Below, in pieces: positions 35,797 through 46,423 of a DNA stretch of 62,934 bases. Position numbers and translations under genes: made by a program. Below the pieces are notes generated by a model. The model was not told the origin of the DNA. It saw only the letters and a program-made list of their open reading frames with translations, and ran no database searches. Numbering within the stretch: the first letter of the stretch is position 1; each line of letters starts with the position of its first letter. This stretch comes from Gammaproteobacteria bacterium (lineage in GTDB: Bacteria; Pseudomonadota; Gammaproteobacteria; Diplorickettsiales; Diplorickettsiaceae), in assembly GCA_005877695.1 (NCBI GenBank), contig VBOA01000010.1:11965-74898 (forward strand), written 5' to 3'.

Positions 35797-37482
35797 TTAA
35801 ACCGGAAAAGAATAATTTTGATCTTCAATTCTTTTACGTACTTCTGGACTGATACCTAAGCCCCAAGCATCAAAAAATGGGAGTAGATTGGTTTTAGTAA
35901 TGTCACAGGCGGCTTTAACAAACCAGTTTTTATCTTTCTGATTGGTGTTGAATGTATCCCAGCCTTCAAAAAAATTCCATTCTTCTCGATAGGCTTTTCC
36001 TAGTTCAGCATAGAAATGATCATTATAAGTGAATAATAATTGATAAAACATTTGTAAGCGTAAGAATTCGTTATTGATATGTTGTGGTTTTGGAAGCTGA
36101 CTTTTTCTTTCATCGTATGTAATTGACGACATTTCATCATAACCTCCATGAAGGTTATATTGAAAATTAGGCTGATTAATATTAGTTTTGATAAAATTGA
36201 CCACTGAGTTGGGATCCCATACCTGGCTTGTTCCATGCTTTTGTGAATTAAAATATTCTGGAGCGTAATAATAGATGTCGTATAAACGCCAATCATTTTT
36301 CTTGCCTTTAAGAAGTCGTTCAGCGATAAGCTCATAAAGATTGGCTACAACTTCTATTTCAGTTCCCCAAGACCAACCCATCGTATTTTGATGGCCTAAT
36401 TCATGCCAATCGACAAACTTAGTTTTTGAATTTCGAGTTTCGATATCATTGCATACAGCTACTAAATCCATTTCAGAATAACCGCAGCGTTCATAGGTAA
36501 TAATCTGTAAGTCTTGAGTGGGGAGATGTAAAAGGCCTGAACCGTCAAAACCATTAAATAAATCGTACGCAACGCCAATTAATAAATATTCAGAAAGTAA
36601 TTGATTGATAAAAACTTCACGAGTCATTCTTTTAATTATGTCGCCAGGAATATAAATTCTTTGGAGACCATTGAATATTTGTATTTGATTAAGGGGGTTA
36701 GGGTTTTGGCTGATGTTTATCATCCATTCTTTTTGTGAGTTGATACCAAAAATGAAAAGTGGGACTTTCTTTCCTTTATTTGTTTTTTTAAGTTTGAGCT
36801 TAATCTCTATTGTTTTTCCCCAACTTTGCATACCTTGGTTATTATTAACACAGGATAACATTAAAGTTCCTGAGTTACTTGCTTTATAGGTAATATTTTG
36901 CTTTTCAGCTAAGCGTACACTCTTAATAATATCATAAGGGTATAAGTGACAGGTGGCAGCAGAGCAGATTGTTTGCGGATGATCAAGTGTTCCTACTAGA
37001 ATCTCAATTTCATCTCCTGGTTCCATAAAAATATCTGTAGGAAAAAAAGTGGTTCGACCCGAGTGATAAAGATCATAGGCCATTCTTGTTTCAGCGTGTG
37101 TGGCAGGCCCATATCTCCCATAACCTGTACCGCCAAATTCAGTGATTGGAATATGATAGATGTCTTTGTGTTTATTACTATAAATTTTTAATCCTCTCTC
37201 TAACCAAAATCTTAGCCAGTAAAATTGATCGTAGTTATTATTTGAGCGTTGGTGAATTTCTTTAGCTGTGGGTATATTGCGATTCAAATCCTCTAAATGA
37301 TGGTTGAATAGCATAAAAAAAACTTCTTTAAAAACCTCGGTATAATTTCCATTGCTATCTTTATAAGAAGTCCACCAATAATGGGTTTCTGGGGCGGGAG
37401 GGAATAGGCTTGTCGGCTGGTTTAAAGTCGGATTACCCCTGACGAGGGGCGATTCAGTGCTTTCATTTTCATAGCTAATCAT
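35797..37482 (-). CDS. M60/enhancin-like zinc metalloprotease
   Basis: A 561-aa protein with the zincin motif HELGH (H360, E361, H364) and a downstream Glu (E375 or E377) at the spacing of peptidase family M60, which includes baculoviral enhancins and mucin-degrading proteases. WSWGTEIEVVANLYELIAE follows the motif. An N-terminal beta-rich region (about 100-230) contains four Cys, and GGYDEM and FYQLLFTYND come later in the catalytic domain. No standard signal peptide is seen, so export may use a specialised secretion system. It is isolated between pagL and rpmE. Target (insect gut mucin or host glycoprotein) is inferred. Confidence 0.72.
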   Translation of the reverse strand: MISYENESTESPLVRGNPTLNQPTSLFPPAPETHYWWTSYKDSNGNYTEVFKEVFFMLFNHHLEDLNRNIPTAKEIHQRSNNNYDQFYWLRFWLERGLKIYSNKHKDIYHIPITEFGGTGYGRYGPATHAETRMAYDLYHSGRTTFFPTDIFMEPGDEIEILVGTLDHPQTICSAATCHLYPYDIIKSVRLAEKQNITYKASNSGTLMLSCVNNNQGMQSWGKTIEIKLKLKKTNKGKKVPLFIFGINSQKEWMINISQNPNPLNQIQIFNGLQRIYIPGDIIKRMTREVFINQLLSEYLLIGVAYDLFNGFDGSGLLHLPTQDLQIITYERCGYSEMDLVAVCNDIETRNSKTKFVDWHELGHQNTMGWSWGTEIEVVANLYELIAERLLKGKKNDWRLYDIYYYAPEYFNSQKHGTSQVWDPNSVVNFIKTNINQPNFQYNLHGGYDEMSSITYDERKSQLPKPQHINNEFLRLQMFYQLLFTYNDHFYAELGKAYREEWNFFEGWDTFNTNQKDKNWFVKAACDITKTNLLPFFDAWGLGISPEVRKRIEDQNYSFPV

Positions 37483-37837
37483 GCGTTTATCCTTAAACTT
37501 TTATGAGTTAATTGGTTAAAATGTTTTCTATTATGACATTTTTAATAGACTCTTTGTTAAGAAAAGACCAAGTTTTCCCTATTTTGTAGAAGTTCCCCTT
37601 TTAGAAAAAACTCGCCTGAAGTGAGAGAAATAGGTTGGGATCAATACGGAAGTCTCTAGTCTTAACTTTTTTAGGCCAGAAAAGGTAAAAGCGGGCTTTT
37701 TAAACGAAGTTACAAACGGCTTACTTTTTTTCGTGAAAAAGTTGGATATTGAGCTGAAATTCTCCCAAAAATTTCGTTTTATAAATTGTTCTGCTATAAT
37801 GCCGAGCTCATTCAATTCAAGGGATATAAAAATTATT
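37483..37837. other. AT-rich spacer with the rpmE promoter
   Basis: A 355-bp gap between the protease and rpmE. On the + strand a perfect -10 TATAAT lies at 37795-37800, with a poor -35 (TTTCGT) about 17 nt upstream, suited to rpmE. The rest shows short A/T runs and no convincing gene. A 78-codon minus frame at 37579-37815 runs across the promoter and is not supported. It may hold a degraded repeat but I find no second copy in the window. Confidence 0.5.
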
Positions 37838-38086
37838 ATGCAGCAAGATATCCATCCAGCCTATAATATAGTTACTGTTACTTGTAGCTGTGGTAATCGT
37901 TTCGAGACCCGATCTACTTTAGGAGAGCCTGATCTTCATGTAGAAGTATGCTCAAAATGCCATCCTTTCTATACAGGCACGCAAAAAATTGTTGATAGCA
38001 GTGGTCGTGTTGATAAATTCAAACAAAAATACCGTAAACGTCCCCAAAAGGGCGCTGATAACGCAGACTCGGCTAAAATTGCTTAG
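37838..38086 (+). CDS. rpmE: 50S ribosomal protein L31 (zinc-binding type)
   Basis: L31 of 82 aa, starting MQQDIHPAY, with the zinc-ribbon cysteines CSCGNRF and [10 protein letters not shown] and the conserved [12 protein letters not shown]. The ATG 37838 matches the family start; a frame open from 37733 has 35 unrelated residues that would lie over the promoter. Monocistronic. The C-terminal tail after KRPQ is slightly longer than usual. Confidence 0.95.
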   Translation: MQQDIHPAYNIVTVTCSCGNRFETRSTLGEPDLHVEVCSKCHPFYTGTQKIVDSSGRVDKFKQKYRKRPQKGADNADSAKIA

Positions 38087-38185
38087 TTTAATCCAACTAT
38101 GGTTTGGTTTGCTTAAAAATTAATATTAATTTTTAATTCGCAGGCCTAATACTCATTTATTATATTATTCTGGGGGTATGATTTT

Positions 38186-39499
38186 ATGCCAAGAAAACGT
38201 ATTGACCTTTTTCCCTGGTTAGTATGTGGCTTAGGGGCTTTTTTTTATTGTTATGAGTATTTTTTGCGGATCTTGCCTAGTGTGATGACGGAAGATTTAC
38301 TAAAAATGTTTAATATCAGTGGCGTAGCGTTTGGAAATTTAGTAGCTTTCTATTACTACGCTTATACGCCTATGCAATTACCCGTAGGGATGATGATGGA
38401 TAGGTTTGGCCCCCGCAAGCTACTGGCTTTTGCTTGTTTAGTTTGTGCTATAGGAACCTATTTATTTGCCCATCATTACCTTTCCACTGCACAAATAGGT
38501 CGTTTCTTAGTCGGATTTGGTTCTGCATTTGCTTTTGTCGGCGTGTTAAAATTGGCTGCGATATGGTTTCCACCTTCTCGTTTTGCATTTATTGCTGGTA
38601 TGGCAACTTCATTGGGAATGATAGGTGCAATGACGGGTGATATTATTTTATCTAAACTCGTATTTTCTCTAGGATCAAATGTTACGCTCTATATCGCTGC
38701 AACCGTAGGGTTAATACTCACAGTGTGTTTATGGTATATCATTCCCGAAAGCAATGGTGTGAAAAGCGCTGAGGAATCAGCAACTTCAGCACTAACCTAC
38801 AGTGCTTTTTTTCAAGCGGTTCTTAAATTATGTAAAAATCCGCAAATGTGGTTGGTTGGAGCTATAGGGAGTCTTTTATATTTATCTTTGTCTGCTTTCG
38901 CTGAAGTTTGGGGAATTCCTTATTTGATTCGAACCTATGGTTTATCTAATTCCACAGCAGCGCTCGATATTTCATTTATATTTTTAGGTTGGGCTATTGG
39001 TAGCCCTTTAGTCGGTTGGATCTCTGACAAAATTGGCAATCGACGTCACCCCATTATTATTGGTGCTTTACTGGGGGCCGGTTTGTTTACTTTATTAATA
39101 TACTTTCCGTTTATTTCAAGCCACTTCCTGGGTGTTTTACTGTTTGGTTTTGGGCTTTGTAGTTCTGCGCAAATTATTGTTTTTCCTATAGCGCGAGAGC
39201 TGAATGTCCAAGGCCTTGCAGGTACTGCGATTGCAGTGACTAATTTATTAGTTATGTTCGGAGGTGCTCTATCTGAGCCTCTAATTGGTAAAGCTTTAGA
39301 TGTATTAACAGGTACGCATATTAGAGGAAATCTAATGGCATTCTCGACAGAAAGCTTTCAGTATGCATTAACAATTATCCCCATTGCATTTGTTATTGCT
39401 GCAATATTAGCGATTTTTGTCAAAGAAACTCGGGGTGTCGTGGTTGATGATACTTCACTGGGAGGAGTTAAAAGGCCTTTACCCCAAGCAATTCACTAA
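38186..39499 (+). CDS. Major facilitator superfamily transporter
   Basis: A 437-aa protein with about twelve membrane helices. MFS signatures are MMMDRFGPRKLL between helices 2 and 3 and GWISDKIGNRRHP in the second half. The start LFPWLVCGLGAFFYCYEYFLRILPS is typical of the many MFS proteins in Legionellales, often tied to nutrient uptake from the host. It overlaps the convergent aspC end by 21 bp. Substrate unknown. Confidence 0.88.
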   Translation: MPRKRIDLFPWLVCGLGAFFYCYEYFLRILPSVMTEDLLKMFNISGVAFGNLVAFYYYAYTPMQLPVGMMMDRFGPRKLLAFACLVCAIGTYLFAHHYLSTAQIGRFLVGFGSAFAFVGVLKLAAIWFPPSRFAFIAGMATSLGMIGAMTGDIILSKLVFSLGSNVTLYIAATVGLILTVCLWYIIPESNGVKSAEESATSALTYSAFFQAVLKLCKNPQMWLVGAIGSLLYLSLSAFAEVWGIPYLIRTYGLSNSTAALDISFIFLGWAIGSPLVGWISDKIGNRRHPIIIGALLGAGLFTLLIYFPFISSHFLGVLLFGFGLCSSAQIIVFPIARELNVQGLAGTAIAVTNLLVMFGGALSEPLIGKALDVLTGTHIRGNLMAFSTESFQYALTIIPIAFVIAAILAIFVKETRGVVVDDTSLGGVKRPLPQAIH

Positions 39500-40675
39500 G
39501 GCATTTTTTAATTGGGTTATTGCTTTTTCAAGACTTGCATTGTCAACAGCATAAGAAAGGCGTAAATAGCCAGGCGTACCAAAGGCTAAACCAGGGACAG
39601 TGGCGACATTCGCTTTATTAAGCAAATAATCAGCTAATTGGTAATCGGAAGCAAATGGACGATTGCTTCCAATAAAGGAATGAAACGAAGGGAAACTGTA
39701 AAAAGCTCCTTGTGCAGGTAAACAATGCACACCAGGGATTTGCTGGAGTCCTTCTAACAGTAAGGTATGACGCTGATGATAAATTTTATTCATATCATTC
39801 ACACAATTTTGATCACCGGTTAAGGCAGCACTAGCAGCAAATTGGGCAATTGAATTAGGATTGGATGTGCTTTGTGATTGAATATTGGCCATGGCCTGTA
39901 TAATTTCTACAGGTCCAGCGGCATAGCCAATTCGCCAGCCAGTCATCGCGTAAGCTTTCGAACAGCCATTTAAAACCAGTGTTCTCTTATATAATTCAGG
40001 ACATACATTGAGAATATTTTTGAAAGGCCCGTTTCCCCAATAAATATGCTCATAAATGTCATCGGTGAGAATAAAGACAGAGGGGTGACGTAGTAAAATT
40101 TTGGCCAGTTCTGTGAGCTCAGTTTCGGTATAGACCATACCGGTGGGATTAGAGGGGCTATTAATGATAAAAAGACGAGTTTTGTCATTAATAGCGGCTT
40201 CCAATTGTTTAGGCGTAATTTTTAAACCGGAATCAAGTGAACTCGAGATAAAAACAGGTTTTGCTTCTGCTAATAAAGCCATATCGGGGTAAGAAACCCA
40301 ATAAGGGGCAGGAATAATAACTTCATCTCCTGGATTTAATAAAGATTGCATTAAATTATAAATAGATTGTTTAGCGCCGGTGGAAATAATGACTTGATCC
40401 AACGAATAATTCAGTTGATTTTCCTTCTTAAATTTTTCAATCACCGCTTGTTTTAAGAGCGGAATACCCTCTACAGCGGTATATTTGGTATAGCCTTCAT
40501 CTAAGGCTAAGCGAGCCGCCTGTTTAATGGGTTCAGGAGTATCGAAGTCCGGTTCGCCTACTGTTAGGTTAATAATAGGTTTACCGGCGTCTTTAAGTCG
40601 ATTGGCTGCTGCAGAAAGACTTAATGTAGGTGAAGGTTTAATTTGCGAAACGCGATGCGATAGATTTATTTTCAT
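39479..40675 (-). CDS. aspC: Aspartate aminotransferase (class I, AspC/AatA type)
   Basis: PLP aminotransferase of 398 aa that exchanges aspartate and glutamate amino groups. The Schiff-base lysine is in NGCSKAYAMTGWRIGYAAG at about residue 238. NSPSNPTGMVYTE and the C-terminal GYLRLSYA bind PLP phosphate and the substrate carboxylate. The N-terminal LTVGEPDFDTP marks the I-gamma subgroup common in intracellular bacteria. Convergent with the MFS gene (21-bp overlap). Confidence 0.92.
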   Translation of the reverse strand: MKINLSHRVSQIKPSPTLSLSAAANRLKDAGKPIINLTVGEPDFDTPEPIKQAARLALDEGYTKYTAVEGIPLLKQAVIEKFKKENQLNYSLDQVIISTGAKQSIYNLMQSLLNPGDEVIIPAPYWVSYPDMALLAEAKPVFISSSLDSGLKITPKQLEAAINDKTRLFIINSPSNPTGMVYTETELTELAKILLRHPSVFILTDDIYEHIYWGNGPFKNILNVCPELYKRTLVLNGCSKAYAMTGWRIGYAAGPVEIIQAMANIQSQSTSNPNSIAQFAASAALTGDQNCVNDMNKIYHQRHTLLLEGLQQIPGVHCLPAQGAFYSFPSFHSFIGSNRPFASDYQLADYLLNKANVATVPGLAFGTPGYLRLSYAVDNASLEKAITQLKNALVNCLG

Positions 40676-40897
40676 AGATTAGGCCTACTTAAGCTAAACT
40701 GGTGCTGAGGGTCTTTATTATCAGCGAGAGATTAATAATAAAGCAAGTCTGCTTTGGACGCTCGCATCATGACCATAGATTTAACTCATTACGAACTGGA
40801 AATAAGAACTTTAGACGGACCGAAAATTAAAATCTTAGGACGAGCGCATGCTCTGCAAACTAAAACATTTACTCACAGCAATTGGATTTTTGGCAAT

Positions 40898-42907
40898 ATG
40901 CCTAAAACTATAGAATTAGTTTCACATTTTAAACCCGCTGGCGATCAACCCATTGCTATTAAAGCGTTGATTCAGGGTTTGGAGGCGGGTTTAGCTTACC
41001 AAACATTGTTAGGCGTCACTGGTTCGGGTAAGACCTTCAGTATTGCGCATGTTATTCAAAAAATTCAGCGACCTGTTCTTATTTTGGCGCCTAATAAAAC
41101 CTTAGCAGCGCAATTGTATGGTGAGATGCGAAATTTTTTTCCGCATAATGCCGTGGAATATTTTGTTTCATACTATGATTATTATCAACCTGAAGCTTAT
41201 GTTCCCACCACCGATACCTATATAGAAAAAGATGCGGCCGTGAACGAGCATATCGAGCAGATGCGCTTATCGGCTACTAAATCTCTGTTAGAACGTCGAG
41301 ATGTGGTAATTGTTGCAACAGTATCCGCGATCTATGGTTTAGGCGATCCAAATACTTACATCGATATGATGTTACATGTGCGTCGAGGTGATCAAATTGA
41401 TCAACGTGTTATTTTAAGGCGTTTAGCTGAGTTGCAATATACGCGTAATGATACTGACTTTCGACGTGCAACTTATCGCGTGCGTGGTGATGTAATAGAT
41501 GTTTATCCTGCTGAATCTGCAGAGGAAGCAGTACGTATTGAGTTATTGGATGATACCATCGAGCAGCTTAGCTACTTTGATCCACTAACAGGCGAATTAC
41601 TTAGACGAGTACCGCGTTTAACCATCTATCCAAAAACACATTATGTAACGCCACGAGATAAAATTTTAAACGCCGTTGAATTGATTAAAGTTGAATTAAA
41701 AGAACGCTTGGCCCAACTACAAACTGCTAATAAGTTAGTAGAATTGCAACGTTTAGAGCAGCGGACTCGTTTTGATATCGAAATGTTATTGGAGCTTGGC
41801 TATTGTAATGGAATAGAAAATTATTCTCGCTATTTATCGGGTCGTAGTGCGGGTCAACCGCCGCCTACCTTATTGGATTATTTGCCTAAAGATGCTTTGT
41901 TAGTCATTGATGAATCTCATGTAACGGTTCCACAATTGGGCGCCATGTATAAAGGTGATCGTTCTCGAAAAGAAACATTAGTCGAGTATGGATTTCGTTT
42001 GCCTTCTGCTTTAGATAATAGACCATTACAATTCCAAGAGTTTTCTGATTTAGCCTTTCAAACTATTTATGTTTCTGCTACGCCGAGTCATTATGAACTT
42101 GAACATTCGGGTGCCGTGGTGGAACAAGTTATCAGGCCCACCGGTTTAGTCGATCCTTTGCTTGAAGTAAGACCCGTTGCAACACAAGTTGATGATTTAC
42201 TTTCTGAAATTAATCGTTGTGTGGCAAAAAATGAACGTGTCTTAGTCACCACATTAACGAAGCGTTTATCTGAAGATTTAACAGAATACCTTGCCGAACA
42301 TGATGTAAAAGTACGTTATCTGCATTCAGATATTGATACCGTGGAGCGGGTCGAAATTATTCGGGATTTGCGTTTAGGTAAATTTGATGTATTGGTTGGA
42401 ATTAATTTACTGCGCGAAGGGCTCGATATGCCGGAGGTTGCACTCGTTGCAATTCTCGATGCGGATAAAGAAGGGTTTTTACGTTCCGAACGTTCATTAA
42501 TCCAAACCATAGGTCGTGCGGCTCGCCACATTGATGGTCGAGCAATTTTGTATGCGGATAGAATAACGGGTTCAATGCAAAAAGCGATAGCTGAAACCGA
42601 GAGGCGTCGTACTAAACAACTTGCTTTTAATAAGAAACATCACATTACGCCCAAAGGTATAGCAAAAGCAGTGCATGATATACTTGAAGGTGCGCGATCC
42701 GATGTTTCAACGGATAAACAGCATTTGCTTAAAGTGGCTGAAGAACAAGCTTATTATGCGACTTTCTCTCCGGAAGAACTCGCTAAAAAAATCAAGCAAT
42801 TGGAACGCGAAATGTTTAATTATGCAAAAAACTTACAATTTGAAGAAGCCGCTGAAGTACGTGATAAATTAAAAAAACTAAAAGAAAAAATAATGGGAAT
42901 CGATTAA
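40898..42907 (+). CDS. uvrB: UvrABC excision-repair subunit B
   Basis: Damage-verification subunit of nucleotide excision repair, 669 aa. Walker [10 protein letters not shown], the beta-hairpin [12 protein letters not shown], helicase motifs [12 protein letters not shown] and QTIGRAARH, and the C-terminal UVR motif that binds UvrC ([24 protein letters not shown]) are all present. I start at ATG 40898 ([18 protein letters not shown]) because its length fits UvrB. In-frame codons at 40754 (TTG) and 40769 (ATG) would add about 45 residues without family resemblance. The SD is weak, so the start has some doubt. Confidence 0.94.
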   Translation: MPKTIELVSHFKPAGDQPIAIKALIQGLEAGLAYQTLLGVTGSGKTFSIAHVIQKIQRPVLILAPNKTLAAQLYGEMRNFFPHNAVEYFVSYYDYYQPEAYVPTTDTYIEKDAAVNEHIEQMRLSATKSLLERRDVVIVATVSAIYGLGDPNTYIDMMLHVRRGDQIDQRVILRRLAELQYTRNDTDFRRATYRVRGDVIDVYPAESAEEAVRIELLDDTIEQLSYFDPLTGELLRRVPRLTIYPKTHYVTPRDKILNAVELIKVELKERLAQLQTANKLVELQRLEQRTRFDIEMLLELGYCNGIENYSRYLSGRSAGQPPPTLLDYLPKDALLVIDESHVTVPQLGAMYKGDRSRKETLVEYGFRLPSALDNRPLQFQEFSDLAFQTIYVSATPSHYELEHSGAVVEQVIRPTGLVDPLLEVRPVATQVDDLLSEINRCVAKNERVLVTTLTKRLSEDLTEYLAEHDVKVRYLHSDIDTVERVEIIRDLRLGKFDVLVGINLLREGLDMPEVALVAILDADKEGFLRSERSLIQTIGRAARHIDGRAILYADRITGSMQKAIAETERRRTKQLAFNKKHHITPKGIAKAVHDILEGARSDVSTDKQHLLKVAEEQAYYATFSPEELAKKIKQLEREMFNYAKNLQFEEAAEVRDKLKKLKEKIMGID

Positions 42908-42979
42908 GCAGTTGCGTCTCTAAATCAACAGTGTTATTTTCTTTCTCCATTAATTTTGATTAAATCTTTTGTAACCTGT

Positions 42980-43054
42980 AGGCACGTAGCTCAGTGGTAG
43001 AGCACCACCTTGACATGGTGGTGGTCGGTGGTTCGATCCCACTCGTGCCTACCA
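42980..43054 (+). tRNA. tRNA-Val (GAC)
   Basis: Seventy-five nt with acceptor AGGCACG/CGTGCCT, D-arm GCTCAGTGGTAGAGC, anticodon loop TTGACAT (GAC) on stem CCACC/GGTGG, T-arm GGTGG TTCGATC CCACT, and an encoded CCA. It sits 16 bp before thrS and may share its transcript. Confidence 0.95.
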
Positions 43055-43070
43055 AACTATTTTTATAGAT

Positions 43071-44996
43071 ATGCCCGTCATTACTTTACCGGATGCAAGC
43101 CAGCGTACCATCCCCAGCGGCAGTACTGTTTTTCAAGTAGCAGAACAAATAGGTCCTGGTTTAGCAAAAGCGGCTATTGCTGCCGAAATCGATGGTCAGT
43201 TTGTGGATTTATCCTATCCAATTGTTAAAGATATTCGTTTGCGGATATTAACAACACGGGACATTGAGGCGTTAGCCATTATTCGTCACTCGACAGCGCA
43301 CTTATTGGCACATGCCGTCAAACAATTATTTCCTACCGCGCAAGTCACGATTGGACCAGTTATCGAAAATGGATTTTATTATGACTTTGCTTTATCACAT
43401 ACCTTTACGCCAGATGATTTATTAAAAATAGAAAAACGCATGCACAAACTTGTGAAGCAGGATTTACCTATACAACGTTCGACGATGCCAAGGGAAGAAG
43501 CCATTCAGTTTTTTAGAGATTTGGGAGAAGAGTACAAAGCCGAGATTATTACCGCTATTCCTCAAGGAGAAGTTTTGTCACTCTATCGTGAGGGAGACTT
43601 TATTGATCTTTGTCGCGGACCTCATGTATCAAGTACCGGTAAGCTTAAAGTCTTTAAATTAACACATGTTGCGGGAGCTTATTGGCGTGGTGATGCCAAG
43701 AATGAAATGTTGCAACGTATCTATGGTACTGCTTGGTTAACGGAAACTGATTTAAAAGATTATTTATATCGTTTAGAAGAAGCTGAAAAACGCGATCATC
43801 GCAAGTTAGCAAAACAATTAGATTTATTTCATATCCAAGAAGAAGCACCAGGCATGGTGTTTTGGCACCCTCATGGTTGGACTTTATATCAAATTATTGA
43901 ACAATACATTCGTTCACGTTTGCAAGTAGCAGGTTATCAAGAAATACGTACACCGCAATTATTGGCGCGCCAACTTTGGGAAAAGTCAGGTCATTGGGAT
44001 AAGTTTTTTAAAGAAATGTTTACGACGGCTACCGAAAATACTGAATTTGCGATTAAGCCGATGAGTTGCCCTGGGCATATTCAAATTTTTAATCAAGGGA
44101 TTAAAAGTTACCGTGATCTGCCTTTACGCTTTGCTGAATTTGGTTCTTGTCATCGTAATGAACCCTCGGGCGCTTTACATGGTTTAATGCGTGTGCGTGG
44201 GTTTGTACAAGACGATGCTCATATATTTTGTACCGAAGATCAGATTCAAGCTGAAGTGGCTGCCTTTATTGATTTGCTGTATAGCGTTTATGCGGATTTT
44301 GGATTTAATGAGGTCATTCTTAAATTAGCGACGCGTCCTGAAGTGCGTGTTGGCTCAGATGCAAGCTGGGATAAAGCTGAAAAAGCCTTAGCCCAAGCCT
44401 TAGATGCACGAGACGGAGTATTATGGACTTATTCGCCCGGCGAAGGAGCATTTTATGGTCCAAAAGTTGAATTTTCTTTAAAAGACTGTCTAGGTCGTAT
44501 TTGGCAATGTGGGACCGTACAAGTCGACTTTTCTATGCCCATGAGGTTAGGCGCTGAGTATGTCAGCGAGCAGGGTGAGCGTAAAACCCCGGTGATGTTG
44601 CACAGGGCTATTCTAGGCTCTGTAGAGCGTTTTATAGGGATACTTATTGAACATTACGCAGGCCTTTTCCCGCTTTGGTTAGCGCCTATCCAGGCGGTTA
44701 TCATGACCATTACGGATAAGCAGCGTGATTATGCCAATGAAATAGCCCGGGAATTGGAGGGTTTGGGGCTAAGAGTTAAATTGGACTTGAGAAATGAGAA
44801 GATCGGCTTTAAGATCCGCGAACATAGCTTGCAGAAGATACCTTATCAGCTTGTGATAGGGGCTAAGGAAGTCGATACAAAACAAATCGCCGTACGTAGA
44901 CAAACAGGGGATGATTTGGGTAGTATGTCGGTCCATACGTTTTATCAGAAGATTCGGCAGGCTATTGTGCCGCATAGTCGAATTACGGAGAAATAG
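43071..44996 (+). CDS. thrS: Threonyl-tRNA synthetase
   Basis: Class II synthetase of 641 aa. The N-terminal TGS domain starts [17 protein letters not shown]. The editing domain has [16 protein letters not shown] and the CRGPHV metal residues. The catalytic core has KPMSCPGHI, motif 2 [20 protein letters not shown] and the C-terminal anticodon-binding domain. It lies between tRNA-Val and infC, with infC starting 2 bp after the stop. The thrS-infC-rpmI-rplT order is conserved. Confidence 0.97.
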   Translation: MPVITLPDASQRTIPSGSTVFQVAEQIGPGLAKAAIAAEIDGQFVDLSYPIVKDIRLRILTTRDIEALAIIRHSTAHLLAHAVKQLFPTAQVTIGPVIENGFYYDFALSHTFTPDDLLKIEKRMHKLVKQDLPIQRSTMPREEAIQFFRDLGEEYKAEIITAIPQGEVLSLYREGDFIDLCRGPHVSSTGKLKVFKLTHVAGAYWRGDAKNEMLQRIYGTAWLTETDLKDYLYRLEEAEKRDHRKLAKQLDLFHIQEEAPGMVFWHPHGWTLYQIIEQYIRSRLQVAGYQEIRTPQLLARQLWEKSGHWDKFFKEMFTTATENTEFAIKPMSCPGHIQIFNQGIKSYRDLPLRFAEFGSCHRNEPSGALHGLMRVRGFVQDDAHIFCTEDQIQAEVAAFIDLLYSVYADFGFNEVILKLATRPEVRVGSDASWDKAEKALAQALDARDGVLWTYSPGEGAFYGPKVEFSLKDCLGRIWQCGTVQVDFSMPMRLGAEYVSEQGERKTPVMLHRAILGSVERFIGILIEHYAGLFPLWLAPIQAVIMTITDKQRDYANEIARELEGLGLRVKLDLRNEKIGFKIREHSLQKIPYQLVIGAKEVDTKQIAVRRQTGDDLGSMSVHTFYQKIRQAIVPHSRITEK

Positions 44997-44998
44997 TT

Positions 44999-45580
44999 AT
45001 TAGTACCGAAAAAGTTATTCAGCATCGACCTGGAGGAGGGTTTCAACCTAGATCAGGAACTTGCAACGTAAAAAAGGTGAGGGTTAACAACGAAATTCGT
45101 GTTCCTCAAGTAAGGCTAATTGGTCCTGATCGTGAGCAATTAGGTGTGGTTACCTTAAATGATGCATTAAGAAAAGCTGAAGAAGCCAATCTTGATTTAG
45201 TAGAAATTGCACCGACAGCCGCTCCTCCGGTTTGTCGAATCATGAATTATGGAAAATATCTCTTTGAATTGAATAAACAAAAAACCGCGCAGAAAAAAAA
45301 GCAAAAGTGCGTTCAATTGAAAGAAATTAAGTTTCGACCCGTGACAGAAGAAGGGGATTATCAGGTCAAGCTACGCAACCTGATCCGTTTCCTACAGCAA
45401 GGCAATAAAGCTAAAATTACAGTACGATTTCGGGGTCGCGAAATCGCCCATTCGCATTTAGGTTCTAAACTTATCAAGCGTTTAGAACAGGATCTTGCTG
45501 CTTATGCTGCAATCGATGATAAGCCTAAGATGGAAGGTCGGCAGATGGTGTTAGTGGTTAGCCCAAAAAAAACCAAGTAG
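44999..45580 (+). CDS. infC: Translation initiation factor IF-3 (ATT start)
   Basis: IF-3, 193 aa, which keeps 30S subunits free and proofreads initiation. I start at ATT 44999, eight nt after a GGAG SD (44987-44990) in the end of thrS; the first in-frame ATG/GTG is GTG 45077, which lacks the N-terminal arm. AUU is the known infC start and lets IF-3 repress its own synthesis. Core: [22 protein letters not shown], the linker rich in Lys/Gln ([12 protein letters not shown]), and the C-terminal domain ending [10 protein letters not shown]. Confidence 0.93.
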   Translation: MSTEKVIQHRPGGGFQPRSGTCNVKKVRVNNEIRVPQVRLIGPDREQLGVVTLNDALRKAEEANLDLVEIAPTAAPPVCRIMNYGKYLFELNKQKTAQKKKQKCVQLKEIKFRPVTEEGDYQVKLRNLIRFLQQGNKAKITVRFRGREIAHSHLGSKLIKRLEQDLAAYAAIDDKPKMEGRQMVLVVSPKKTK

Positions 45581-45670
45581 CTAAAATAATACTCACAGCA
45601 ATTGAGTGGCAACACAGACAATATCAGGTGCGAAGAGTATAAATATATAAGTAATAGCGGAGTATATACT

Positions 45671-45865
45671 ATGCCAAAGTTAAAAAGTCACCGAGGCGCT
45701 GCCAAGCGTTTTAAGCCTACAGCGAAAGGTTATAAATGTGCGCAATCACATCATAACCATATCCTTACTAAGAAGGATAGTAAGCGCAAGCGTAATTTGC
45801 GTCATACCAATTTAGTGAATCCTAGTGACGTACGGGCAGTCGAACGTATGTTACACGGTTCTTAA
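45671..45865 (+). CDS. rpmI: 50S ribosomal protein L35
   Basis: L35 of 64 aa, [20 protein letters not shown] to the end, with the typical KRKRNLR stretch. Start ATG 45671; an in-frame codon at 45602 would add 23 residues foreign to L35. Between infC and rplT in the conserved operon, 33 bp before rplT. In E. coli the operon is repressed by L20 binding upstream of rpmI; the 90-bp gap here could host such a site. Confidence 0.96.
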   Translation: MPKLKSHRGAAKRFKPTAKGYKCAQSHHNHILTKKDSKRKRNLRHTNLVNPSDVRAVERMLHGS

Positions 45866-45898
45866 AACAACGAAATAAAATTATAGAGGTTAAAGACG

Positions 45899-46255
45899 AT
45901 GCCAAGAGTGAAACGTGGGGTTACTGCAAGAGCCCGACATAAAAAAATTCTAAAAGCAGCGAAAGGTTATAGAGGTGCCAGAAGTCGTGTTATTCGAGCT
46001 GCAAAACAAGCGGTTACTAAAGCAGGTCAGTATGCTTATCGCGATAGAAAAAAAAAGAAACGTGATTTTCGTGCACTGTGGATAGTGCGTATTAACGCTG
46101 CAGTACGTGAGCATGATATGATTTACAGCCGCTTTATTGCTGGCCTTAATAAAGCAGAAATTGCACTTGATCGTAAAATTTTAGCAGATTTAGCAATTAC
46201 TGATAAAGCTACTTTTGCTCAACTCGTAGAAAAAGCTAAGCAAGCGTTAGCTTAA
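45899..46255 (+). CDS. rplT: 50S ribosomal protein L20
   Basis: L20 of 118 aa: [36 protein letters not shown], then [25 protein letters not shown] stands before the ATG. Last gene of thrS-infC-rpmI-rplT here; in many relatives pheST and ihfA follow, but in this window the operon ends in a stem-loop and the neighbouring gene is a probable toxin-like effector. Confidence 0.97.
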   Translation: MPRVKRGVTARARHKKILKAAKGYRGARSRVIRAAKQAVTKAGQYAYRDRKKKKRDFRALWIVRINAAVREHDMIYSRFIAGLNKAEIALDRKILADLAITDKATFAQLVEKAKQALA

Positions 46256-46271
46256 TCTTTTTTTAAATAAC

Positions 46272-46309
46272 CTCACTTTATTAACCGTTTTTAAAATTAA
46301 TAAGGTGAG
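46272..46309 (+). terminator. Stem-loop terminator after rplT
   Basis: CTCACTTTATTAA (46272-46284) pairs with TTAATAAGGTGAG (46297-46309), a 13-bp stem with one G-T and a 12-nt loop, 16 bp after the rplT stop. The following CGTATTTCTTTAAATTTTATT is only moderately T-rich, so efficiency is uncertain. Confidence 0.6.
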
Positions 46310-46423
46310 CGTATTTCTTTAAATTTTATTGATGTTGAAGATTTATTTTTAATCTTCCTAATATTTTTTAATTCTGTTAGTATGGTTTAAGTATTTTTAA
46401 CTTAATAAGGATAATAATTAGTT

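Noticed and set aside
37579..37815. 78-codon minus-strand frame before rpmE
   Set aside because: It overlaps the rpmE -10 and upstream region, has no SD and no recognisable protein features.
46390..46420. PmrA-like half sites before the ADP-ribosyltransferase-like gene
   Set aside because: TTTAAG and CTTAAT are 9 nt apart rather than 5, and the distance to a -10 does not match the other two sites.
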